Source of the DNA: Bacillota bacterium
Lineage (GTDB): Bacteria > Bacillota > Proteinivoracia > UBA4975
Assembly (NCBI GenBank): GCA_012523545.1
Contig: JAAYIH010000028.1
Coordinates: 1-49,354 of the forward strand
Direction of reading: 5' to 3'
Length of the DNA stretch: 49,354 nt
The translations under genes and the position numbers were made by a program. Position 1 is the stretch's first letter, and the number at the start of each line of letters is the position of its first letter. The notes under the pieces were generated by a model, which had not been told where the DNA came from, made no database searches, and saw only the letters and a program-made list of their open reading frames with translations. Shown in pieces: positions 15,258 through 22,048 of the stretch.

Positions 15258-15884
15258 ATGGAGACCTTGGGAATCTGGATAGGTGCTCTGTGTACCCTGG
15301 CCATTTTCAGTTACCTGCTGCGGGAGAACCCCTTCTTCCGCACTGCGGAACACCTGTTCATCGGAATGGCCGCAGGCATCGGCATCTTCTACGGCTACCA
15401 GTCCATAGTAACCAATGCATGGAACCCGCTTTTCAATCCGGGGGATGAGCCCCGCCAGTGGTTTATGATCGTGCCCCTGGTTTTGGGCGTGCTTCTCTAC
15501 ACCCGCTTCCTGAAGAAGGGGAAGTGGATCAGCCGCATTCCCCTGGGCTTTATGGTGGGCGTAGGCAGTGCCTTGGCCATTCGGGGCGTCATCGGGGCAT
15601 CCTTTATGAACCAAATTACCGCCACCATGAGCCTGCCCCTGTGGGGCGTCATGTCCAAGTTCGGCATAGATTCGCTGCTGTTTATCCTGGGCGTTTTGGG
15701 AACCTTGATCTATTTCTATTTTTCCCGGGAGCAGAAAGGCCCGCTCAAGGTGGGCGCCAGCATCGGCAAATGGGTGATGATGATTGCCTTTGGCGCGTCC
15801 TTCGGCAATACCGTCATGGCCCGGATGTCCCTCCTGGTGGGCAGGATTTACTACCTGCTGGGAGAATGGCTGGCGATACTATAG
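15258..15884 (+). CDS. Polytopic membrane protein of the MutL-like operon (208 aa)
   Basis: 208 residues with about six membrane spans. Begins METLGIWIGALCTLAIFSYLLRENPFFRTAEHLFIGMAAG; the FRTAEHLFIG stretch looks like a conserved turn. A cytosolic basic loop (RFLKKGKWISR) lies mid-way. No family recognised. AAGGAGG is 8 bases before the ATG. A hairpin separates it from the MutL-like gene. Confidence 0.65.
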   Translation: METLGIWIGALCTLAIFSYLLRENPFFRTAEHLFIGMAAGIGIFYGYQSIVTNAWNPLFNPGDEPRQWFMIVPLVLGVLLYTRFLKKGKWISRIPLGFMVGVGSALAIRGVIGASFMNQITATMSLPLWGVMSKFGIDSLLFILGVLGTLIYFYFSREQKGPLKVGASIGKWVMMIAFGASFGNTVMARMSLLVGRIYYLLGEWLAIL

Positions 15885-15893
15885 TGTTTGGCC

Positions 15894-15922
15894 AAAGGCC
15901 CGCTTCGGCGGGCCTTTGTCAA
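15894..15922 (+). terminator. UUCG-loop hairpin between the membrane genes and the MutL-like gene
   Basis: Stem AAAGGCCCGC/GCGGGCCTTT closed by a TTCG tetraloop, followed only by GTCAAGG. The T-run is confined to the stem, so it may be a partial terminator or an mRNA-stabilising/processing element that sets different levels for the two halves of the operon. Confidence 0.55.
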
Positions 15923-15936
15923 GGAGGTGGCAACAT

Positions 15937-17745
15937 ATGCCTGAACAACCCGTTAACGTAATTTTGGCAGTGGACTGCGGCAGCACCACCACCAAGGCTA
16001 TCCTCATCGAAAGGGAGGCCGACGGCGAGTACCGCCTGCAGGTGCGGGGCGAAGCGCCGACCACGGTGGAAAAGCCCTTTGAGGACGTCACCATGGGAGT
16101 GCGCAACGCCGTCAAGGAAGTGGAAGAGCTGTCGGGCCGGACCCTGCTGGACGGGCAGGGCATCATCACTCCCGCCAGGGACAGGCGGGGGACCGACCTG
16201 TTTCTGGCCACCAGCAGCGCCGGCGGCGGCCTGCAGATGATGGTGGCGGGGGTGGTGAAAACCATGACCGCCGAAAGCGCCCAGAGGGCCGCCCTGGGGG
16301 CGGGGGCCATCGTCATGGACACCATTGCCGTCGACGACGGGCGCCTGGCGTACCAGAAGATCGAACGCATCCGCCAGCTCCGCCCCGACATGGTCCTGGT
16401 GGCGGGGGGCGTCGACGGCGGCACCGTGTCCCATGTGGTGGAAATCGCGGAAATCCTCTCGGCCTCGGATCCCCGGCCCCGCCTGGGCAGCGGCTACAAC
16501 CTCCCGGTGATATATTGCGGCAACGTCGACGCCCAGCCTCAGGTGGCCAAGCTGTTGCAGGACAAGACCGACCTGCGTTTCCTGCCCAACATCCGGCCGG
16601 TGCTGGAGCGGGAGGAGCTGGGCCAGGCCCGGGAGGCCATCCACAACCTGTTTATGGAGCACGTCATGGCCCAGGCGCCGGGATACCGGACGTTGCTGGA
16701 ATGGACCCACGCCCCCATCATGCCCACGCCGGCAGCGGTGGGGAAAATCATCCAGACGGTGGCCCGGGAAAACGCAGTCAACATCATCGGCGTCGACATC
16801 GGCGGCGCCACCACCGACGTCTTCTCCATGTTCAACGGGGTCTTCAACCGCACTGTCAGCGCCAACCTGGGCATGAGCTACAGCGTCTGCAATGTGCTGG
16901 TGGAGACGGGCACAGACAACATCCTGCGCTGGCTGCCTTTCAGCATCGACCCGGCGGAACTGAAGAACCGCATCCGCAACAAGATGATCCGCCCCACCAC
17001 AATACCCCACACCCTGGAGGATCTCCTCATCGAACAGGCCATTGTCCGGGAGGCCCTCAGCCTGGCCTTTGCCCACCACAAAACCCTGGCGGTGGGACTG
17101 CGGGGGATTCAGCGCCAGCGCACCATCGGCGAAGCTTTTCAGCAGACCAGCGGCGCCGACACCATCATCGACATGTTGGAGCTGGATATGCTGGTGGGCA
17201 GCGGCGGTACTCTATCCCATGCTCCCCGCCGGGTGCAGAGCGCCATGATGCTGATGGACGCCTTCCAGCCCGAGGGGGTTACCCGCCTGGCCGTGGACAG
17301 CATCTTCATGATGCCCCAGCTGGGCGTGCTGGCGGACATCCATCCCCGGGCGGCCACCCAGGTCTTTGAGAAGGACTGTCTCATCCACCTGGGCACCGTG
17401 GTGGCGCCCAGGGGCAGGGGCAGAAGCGGCGAAAAGGCCATTACCGGGCGGGTCCGCTGGGCAGGAGGCAGCGCCGATGTGGCAGTGCCCTGGGGCGAAA
17501 TCCGGCTCATTCCCGGCCAGGGTCCCTTCCAGGTGGAGCTCCATCCCCATCAGGGGGCGGACATCGGCGCCGGGCGCGGCAGGACTTTGCACAGGGAATT
17601 GCCGGGAGGCGTGTGCGGCCTCTTCCTGGATTGCCGGGGCAGGCCCCTGTTCCTGGCCGAAGACGACAAAACCCGGGTGCGCCAGCTGCTGAAATGGTAT
17701 GAGCAGGTGGGAATGTACCCGATGCTGGTGGGGGGAAGATTATGA
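15937..17745 (+). CDS. MutL-like ASKHA-family ATPase (glutamate mutase L family)
   Basis: 602 residues. Actin/Hsp70-type ATPase motifs are clear: phosphate-1 DCGSTTTKAI (13-22), phosphate-2 GVDIGGATTD (about 285-294) and adenosine GSGGTLSHAP (about 421-430). MutL-type proteins are encoded next to glutamate mutase and are thought to be repair or activating chaperones of the B12 enzyme. They are usually about 450-470 residues; the extra C-terminal 130 or so here look beta-rich (GRVRWAGGSADVAVPWGEIRLIPG). No mutase or B12 gene is in the window, so its partner is more likely the operon's membrane proteins. ATG follows AAGGAGG; its stop overlaps the next start (ATGA). Confidence 0.85.
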   Translation: MPEQPVNVILAVDCGSTTTKAILIEREADGEYRLQVRGEAPTTVEKPFEDVTMGVRNAVKEVEELSGRTLLDGQGIITPARDRRGTDLFLATSSAGGGLQMMVAGVVKTMTAESAQRAALGAGAIVMDTIAVDDGRLAYQKIERIRQLRPDMVLVAGGVDGGTVSHVVEIAEILSASDPRPRLGSGYNLPVIYCGNVDAQPQVAKLLQDKTDLRFLPNIRPVLEREELGQAREAIHNLFMEHVMAQAPGYRTLLEWTHAPIMPTPAAVGKIIQTVARENAVNIIGVDIGGATTDVFSMFNGVFNRTVSANLGMSYSVCNVLVETGTDNILRWLPFSIDPAELKNRIRNKMIRPTTIPHTLEDLLIEQAIVREALSLAFAHHKTLAVGLRGIQRQRTIGEAFQQTSGADTIIDMLELDMLVGSGGTLSHAPRRVQSAMMLMDAFQPEGVTRLAVDSIFMMPQLGVLADIHPRAATQVFEKDCLIHLGTVVAPRGRGRSGEKAITGRVRWAGGSADVAVPWGEIRLIPGQGPFQVELHPHQGADIGAGRGRTLHRELPGGVCGLFLDCRGRPLFLAEDDKTRVRQLLKWYEQVGMYPMLVGGRL

Positions 17746-18860
17746 GCGATGCATATTTGCCCGGCCTGACAGTCAGCGAAGCGACGATAATCCGCAAAGT
17801 CCGGCGCCTGCCCCTCAAGGGCGATGTTCTGGTGGAGCGGGGCATGCGGGTGGAGCCCGAGACGGTTGTGGCCCGGACCTTTATTCCCGGCCGTCCCCAT
17901 CTGGTGCCCGTCGCCAACCTGCTCAACATAGAGCCTGCGGAAGTGGAAGAAGTCATGCTGAAAGCGGTGGGGGATCCGGTGGAGGAAGGGGAGGTCATCG
18001 CCCGCTATTCCGCCTTTTTCGGCCTTTTCCGGGGCCAGTGCCAGTCCCCCGCTGCGGGGACCATTGAGCACATTTCCCCCGTCACCGGCCAGGTTACCAT
18101 CCGCGAGCCGGCGGTGCCGGTGGCGGTCAAAGCATATATTTCCGGGGTGGTCACCGAGATTCTGCCCCGGGAAGGGGTGGTGGTGGAGACCCCCGCCGCA
18201 CTGGCCCAGGGCATTTTCGGCATCGGCGGCGAGGGCTGCGGCCGGTTGCGGATGGCGGTGAAACAACCCGACGAAGTCCTCACCGCCCGGCACATCCGGG
18301 ACGACGACCGGGGCCGGATCCTGGTGGGCGGGGCGCTGGTCACCGCCGAAGCCCTGCGCCGGGCCGAGGAAGCAGGCGTGACGGGCCTGGTTTGCGGCGG
18401 CATCCTGGACAAAGACCTGCACGAGTACCTGGGCTACGAAATCGGCGTGGCCATCACCGGCCACGAAGACATCCCCCTCTCGCTGGTGGTCACCGAGGGT
18501 TTCGGCAAACTGCCCATGGCCGCAAAAACCTTCGCCCTCTTTCAAAAGCTGGAAGGGCAGACGGCGTCCATCAATGGAACCACCCAGATCCGGGCCGGAG
18601 TGCTGCGCCCCGAAGTGGTGGTGTCCCGGCCGGGGATAGCGGCAGCGGAGACGGAAACTGTCGCAACCGGATTGGAGATAGGGACCCGGGTAAGGGTAAT
18701 CCGCACCCCCTGGTTCGGCCGTCTGGGCGTTGTCAGCGCCCTTCCGGTCCAGTTGCAGAAAATCGAGAGCGAGGCCAGGGTCCGGGTACTGGAGGTTACT
18801 CTGGACACCGGCCAGCGGGTCACCGTGCCCCGGGCCAATGTCGAGATATTGGCAGAATAA
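17742..18860 (+). CDS. Barrel-sandwich plus KOW-like domain protein, partner of the MutL-like ATPase
   Basis: 372 residues, no membrane span. Residues about 20-165 show the repeating 'G-D-x-V-x-x-G-x-x-(I/V)-A' and 'SPAAGTIEHISPVTGQVTI' pattern of barrel-sandwich (lipoyl/biotinyl-like) domains, including GDPVEEGEVIARY. No modifiable lysine in an MKM/DKA context was found, so it is probably structural. Residues 313-372 read GTRVRVIRTPWFGRLGVV...TVPRANVEIL, a KOW-like SH3 barrel. The ATGA overlap with the ATPase gene makes the two products near-stoichiometric. Possibly the cytosolic adaptor between ATPase and membrane complex. No family name known to me. Confidence 0.65.
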   Translation: MSDAYLPGLTVSEATIIRKVRRLPLKGDVLVERGMRVEPETVVARTFIPGRPHLVPVANLLNIEPAEVEEVMLKAVGDPVEEGEVIARYSAFFGLFRGQCQSPAAGTIEHISPVTGQVTIREPAVPVAVKAYISGVVTEILPREGVVVETPAALAQGIFGIGGEGCGRLRMAVKQPDEVLTARHIRDDDRGRILVGGALVTAEALRRAEEAGVTGLVCGGILDKDLHEYLGYEIGVAITGHEDIPLSLVVTEGFGKLPMAAKTFALFQKLEGQTASINGTTQIRAGVLRPEVVVSRPGIAAAETETVATGLEIGTRVRVIRTPWFGRLGVVSALPVQLQKIESEARVRVLEVTLDTGQRVTVPRANVEILAE

Positions 18861-18864
18861 ACAC

Positions 18865-18892
18865 GAGGGAGCACATCGGCTCCCTCTTTTTT
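18865..18892 (+). terminator. Terminator of the MutL-like operon
   Basis: Stem GAGGGAGC/GCTCCCTC with a short loop, then six T. Confidence 0.88.
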
Positions 18893-18972
18893 GAGCAACT
18901 CTGTTTGCCTGCCGGCGGCCCGGGTGCTTGCAGCACTCTTCCTGGCGCAGCAGAGACAAGCCCGGCACAATT

Positions 18973-19003
18973 AAAGACAGACCTCTCGCCGAGGTCTGTC
19001 TTT
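18973..19003 (-). terminator. Hairpin at the end of the minus-strand spore-surface unit
   Basis: Stem AAAGACAGACCTC/GAGGTCTGTCTTT with loop TCGCC overlaps the stop of the 133-residue gene. The T-run on the minus strand is short. Confidence 0.6.
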
Positions 19004-19403
19004 ATTCCCAGGGAATTTCGTAGAGGCAGACTTCTTCCCCGATGTTGGTAACGGCCAGGAACTTGCCCCAGGCTTCAAAGCGCGTGAAGGAACCGTTAAC
19101 AGCAAGGCCCAAGTACTTTACCTCTCCCGTTTCGATGTTCACCCTAACCAAAACTTCGTAGCCTGTATCAAGATGGACCAAAGATGCTGTGCCCATGAAA
19201 TTGTCTCCGTCCAGCCAGCTTAGGACTTCCACATGGGAAGGCAGTTGCAAATGTATAATCTGGCTGCTCCTGAAGTCTGCCAGACAAGCCTGCCCGTTAT
19301 GATTCAGAAGCAGCTTGTCGCTGGGTGACCAGCTGATGGGCCTGTAGTTTTCGGCGCCGGGCAGGGCAAAGGTCTTTACCTTGTCGCCCAGTTTTACCCG
19401 CAA
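19002..19403 (-). CDS. Hypothetical beta-propeller-like protein, possibly a fragment
   Basis: 133 residues with repeated short strands and turns (PISWSPSDKLLLNHNG, ADFRSSQIIHLQLPS, VLSWLDGDNF, VNIETGEVKYLGLAV), resembling two or three blades of a WD40/TolB-like propeller. A full propeller needs far more, so it may be a remnant or a small domain. The TTG start has GAAGG 7 bases upstream, but the frame stays open and protein-like for another dozen codons (TLAGSSRAIEGN), so the start is uncertain. It lies 38 bases after the YheC/D-like gene, so probably the same transcript. Confidence 0.5.
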   Translation of the reverse strand: MRVKLGDKVKTFALPGAENYRPISWSPSDKLLLNHNGQACLADFRSSQIIHLQLPSHVEVLSWLDGDNFMGTASLVHLDTGYEVLVRVNIETGEVKYLGLAVNGSFTRFEAWGKFLAVTNIGEEVCLYEIPWE

Positions 19404-19441
19404 TACGTTTCCTTCGATGGCCCGGGAACTCCCGGCCAGGG

Positions 19442-20572
19442 TTACCGCTGCGCAAGGAAAAGAGCATAGTGCAACGGGCGGCTGTAAATGAGGGCTTCAT
19501 GCCTGAAGTTTTTTATATCGCTGTATATGCATTTTTGCGGCTTGCCATTAAGCTCTACAAGCCACAGGTTCATTGCGCTGTCCAGCAGGAAATCCGCGCT
19601 CAGCTCCCCCAGCGTTCCCAGGGGACCGTCCAATACTTCAGCAGCCTTAACACTTATGTCGTCAATGGATTGGAGCACAGATTTTCTTTGTCTTCCCAGG
19701 GGAAGTATTCGGGAGAAGAACTCGTTGGCATCGAAGATTCTCCGATACGCACTGGTGTTGAAGTACAGCTCATGTGCCCGACGGCAGCTTTTGGCGGAAA
19801 CTGTCCACATTCCCCGGCTGTTCTTTTGCACCAGCGCCCGTATATCAAAGTGGCAATTCTGTGCCAGGGTGGATTCAATGCCTTGCTGGACAATAAAGTC
19901 TTGGTCGACAAGGGGAAGGAGTTTTTGCTTCAGGTCCTCATTTTTTCGGCAAATACTGCAGGGAGGCAGGCTGTGCTGCGATATATGAGCCTCTCCATTT
20001 TTTTTGAGCTCAACTCTGTAGACAGATTTCCCCTGGTTGCCAAAGGCTGGTTTTAAAAATATCAGCCTGTGCTTTTCCGTTATTTTGCCAAGGTTTGCTT
20101 GTGCCCAGGGGACAGTTTCCGGCAAGTACTGGCCAAGGGCAGATTGTTTCAGCAGGGCATAGACCTTCCACTTGTTAAACCAATTTACTGAGTTAAAACA
20201 CCTTCCCCGGCCAAGTACTTCCTCCAAGCGTTGTATAATGCTGCGGTTCTTGTTGTAACAGCGGTTGTAGACAGCGGCAGGAAAGGGGAACACCCCCTCC
20301 ACCCATTTCCCGCCAATTTGGCTGAGGCCGGCAATTCTCTGCTCTTCCCGGAGGATGTCGGCGGGAGTGAATGCGATGAGTTTGAGGGGGATCTTAATGT
20401 GCCGCAAATAAAGCTGCAATACCTGTTTTCTCTGTGCTTTCTCGGGCACCAACAGGCCTATCCAGGGATTATCTTTCAACGTCCTCAACTCCAAATGGCT
20501 TTTGCAATATTCTATGTCCCGGGTTGAGTTGAGGATTGGACATATATTTATTGGGCAATAATTCTGCCCCAC
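19442..20572 (-). CDS. YheC/YheD-like ATP-grasp protein (spore coat associated)
   Basis: 376 residues. Family blocks: NPWIGLLVPEK, FPFPAAVYNRCYNKN, FNKWKVYALLKQ, IFLKPAFGNQGKSVYRVELK (ATP-grasp P-loop-like), HFDIRALVQKN, LGELSADFLLD and LVELNGKPQK. B. subtilis YheC/YheD are spore proteins with an ATP-grasp fold; the ligated substrate is unknown. GTG start with CGGAG close upstream. It is divergent from the collagen-like spore protein, sharing a 59-bp intergenic region, which fits common sporulation control. The gene is lower in GC than its neighbours. Confidence 0.82.
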   Translation of the reverse strand: MGQNYCPINICPILNSTRDIEYCKSHLELRTLKDNPWIGLLVPEKAQRKQVLQLYLRHIKIPLKLIAFTPADILREEQRIAGLSQIGGKWVEGVFPFPAAVYNRCYNKNRSIIQRLEEVLGRGRCFNSVNWFNKWKVYALLKQSALGQYLPETVPWAQANLGKITEKHRLIFLKPAFGNQGKSVYRVELKKNGEAHISQHSLPPCSICRKNEDLKQKLLPLVDQDFIVQQGIESTLAQNCHFDIRALVQKNSRGMWTVSAKSCRRAHELYFNTSAYRRIFDANEFFSRILPLGRQRKSVLQSIDDISVKAAEVLDGPLGTLGELSADFLLDSAMNLWLVELNGKPQKCIYSDIKNFRHEALIYSRPLHYALFLAQR

Positions 20573-20631
20573 ATCACTCCGGAGCCGGCAGGCGAATAGG
20601 ATAAATTACCACACGTACAAGGAGGGGATAA

Positions 20632-21873
20632 GTGTTGGGCAGGTGCGTTTGCCCTCCGGGCCCGCCGGGCCCGCAAGGGCCAAGGGGGCCACAGGGCCTT
20701 CCCGGGCCGCCGGGCCCTGCAGGGGGCTTTGCCAGCTACGCCAATTATTTTGCCTTAATGCCTGCGGATAACGAGACACCCGTCGCTGCGGGCGCCGATG
20801 TGGCATTCCCCCATGATGGACCCAGTCAGGGAACTTCTATCTCTCGCGCAGGCGCCAGCGAGTTTAATTTGGCAGAAATCGGCACTTACCTGGTCATGTT
20901 TCAGGTGAGTGTCGGAGACGCGGGGCAACTGGTTTTGACCCTCAACGGAGCAGAACTGGACTATACCGTTGTGGGGCGGGAAACGGGTACAACCCAAATT
21001 GTCGGCATGGCCATGGTTACCACCACCGAAGCCGATTCCATTCTCACCGTGCGCAATCCCCTCGCCAACGGGACGCCGCTGACCATAACTCCCAATGCCG
21101 GGGGAACATTTCCGGTTTCCGCCCATCTGGTCATTGCCCAGGTTGACCCCCGGGGGGCGGCGGCCGCGGATCCCTTTGCGGTCTATGTCCGGGCCGGAGC
21201 CGTTGACGGCGACGGTTCCCAGGCCAATCCCTTTGGCACAATTCAGGAAGGTATAAATGCTGTTCAGCCTGCAGGCACGGTGCATGTCTTGGCGGGAACC
21301 TACCCCATCACCGCTCCAATGGTTGTCAACAAGCCGGGGGTAACCATCAAGGGGTACCCCGGCGCCCTGATCGAATTGCGGGCAGCCGTCATCCCCTTAA
21401 CCGTTCTGGGCAGCGGGGTGACCATTGACGGGCTTACCATCACCAGCGACGAAGCATATGCCGTGGAATTCATTCAAATAGGCGGCAGCAATCACCGCAT
21501 CATCAATAACACTATTTTTGGACCCGAGCAAGCGGGACCGTCCACCGGCTGGGTGGTCAATCGCGGTTTTGTCACCCAGGCCAATAACGCCACCGACATC
21601 CTGGTGCGGAACAATATTTTCTTTTCCCTGCGCCAGCCTGCTTATTTGAACCCCAATACCACCGGGCATATCATAGGCAATGTCGTATACAACACCAGGG
21701 GCTTTGTCGTGGACAGGGCGGTTTTCGTCTTTTCCGGCAACTCCTGGGGGATACCCGACAACGCTGTGGATATTGCGCTGCTGACGGGTACAATTTCCGG
21801 GCCCCCCTATGACCCCCTGACGATACTCAGCGCCAATAACAGCAATGCCTCAATAAGTGACCAAAGACCATAA
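20632..21873 (+). CDS. BclA-like exosporium protein: short collagen stretch, BclA C-terminal-like domain, beta-helix domain
   Basis: 413 residues in three parts. (1) Residues 8-31: eight Gly-X-Y-type triplets (CPPGPPGPQGPRGPQGLPGP). (2) Residues about 35-175: a BclA/C1q-like trimerising domain (ETPVAAGADVAF, FNLAEIGTYLVMFQVSV, GTTQIVGMAMVTT, VSAHLVIAQV). (3) Residues about 185-405: a right-handed parallel beta-helix (DUF1565/pectate-lyase-like) with NPFGTIQEGINAVQPAGTVHVLAGTY and NHRIINNTIF / DILVRNNIFF rungs. This fits a spore-surface filament protein, with the helix as adhesin or glycan-acting tip. No signal peptide, as for spore coat proteins made in the mother cell. GTG follows AAGGAGGGG. 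Confidence 0.8.
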   Translation: MLGRCVCPPGPPGPQGPRGPQGLPGPPGPAGGFASYANYFALMPADNETPVAAGADVAFPHDGPSQGTSISRAGASEFNLAEIGTYLVMFQVSVGDAGQLVLTLNGAELDYTVVGRETGTTQIVGMAMVTTTEADSILTVRNPLANGTPLTITPNAGGTFPVSAHLVIAQVDPRGAAAADPFAVYVRAGAVDGDGSQANPFGTIQEGINAVQPAGTVHVLAGTYPITAPMVVNKPGVTIKGYPGALIELRAAVIPLTVLGSGVTIDGLTITSDEAYAVEFIQIGGSNHRIINNTIFGPEQAGPSTGWVVNRGFVTQANNATDILVRNNIFFSLRQPAYLNPNTTGHIIGNVVYNTRGFVVDRAVFVFSGNSWGIPDNAVDIALLTGTISGPPYDPLTILSANNSNASISDQRP

Positions 21874-21903
21874 AAGCAGCAGGTATTGACCTGCTGCTTT
21901 TTA
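21872..21903 (+). terminator. Terminator after the BclA-like gene
   Basis: Stem AAAAGCAGCAGGT/ACCTGCTGCTTTT with loop ATTG. The next 145 bases hold nothing recognisable. Confidence 0.88.
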
Positions 21904-22048
21904 TGAGCCTTTGGATTTATACCTGCTGAGCCCTGGCGCCAGACGGCGTCAACGGGGACGGCAAAGGGCCGGCAGGGGCATCGGAATGCAGAGGATGCCT
22001 GTCCTTCCTGACGCTAAGGCAAGGCCAGGGAAGCCGGGGCCTTTTTCT

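Noticed and set aside
13736-15304. Minus-strand open frame of more than 500 codons opposite the membrane genes
   Set aside because: The plus-strand genes have regular ribosome binding sites and membrane-protein hydrophobicity; the antisense product is Gly/Gln/His-rich shadow sequence.
15937-17745. Evidence for a B12-dependent glutamate mutase system
   Set aside because: Only the MutL-like ATPase is present; no mutase subunit or corrinoid gene lies in the window.
20650-20730. GC-rich triplet repeat taken as a microsatellite
   Set aside because: It encodes Gly-X-Y collagen triplets in frame within a larger coding gene, so it is a protein repeat and not a simple DNA repeat.
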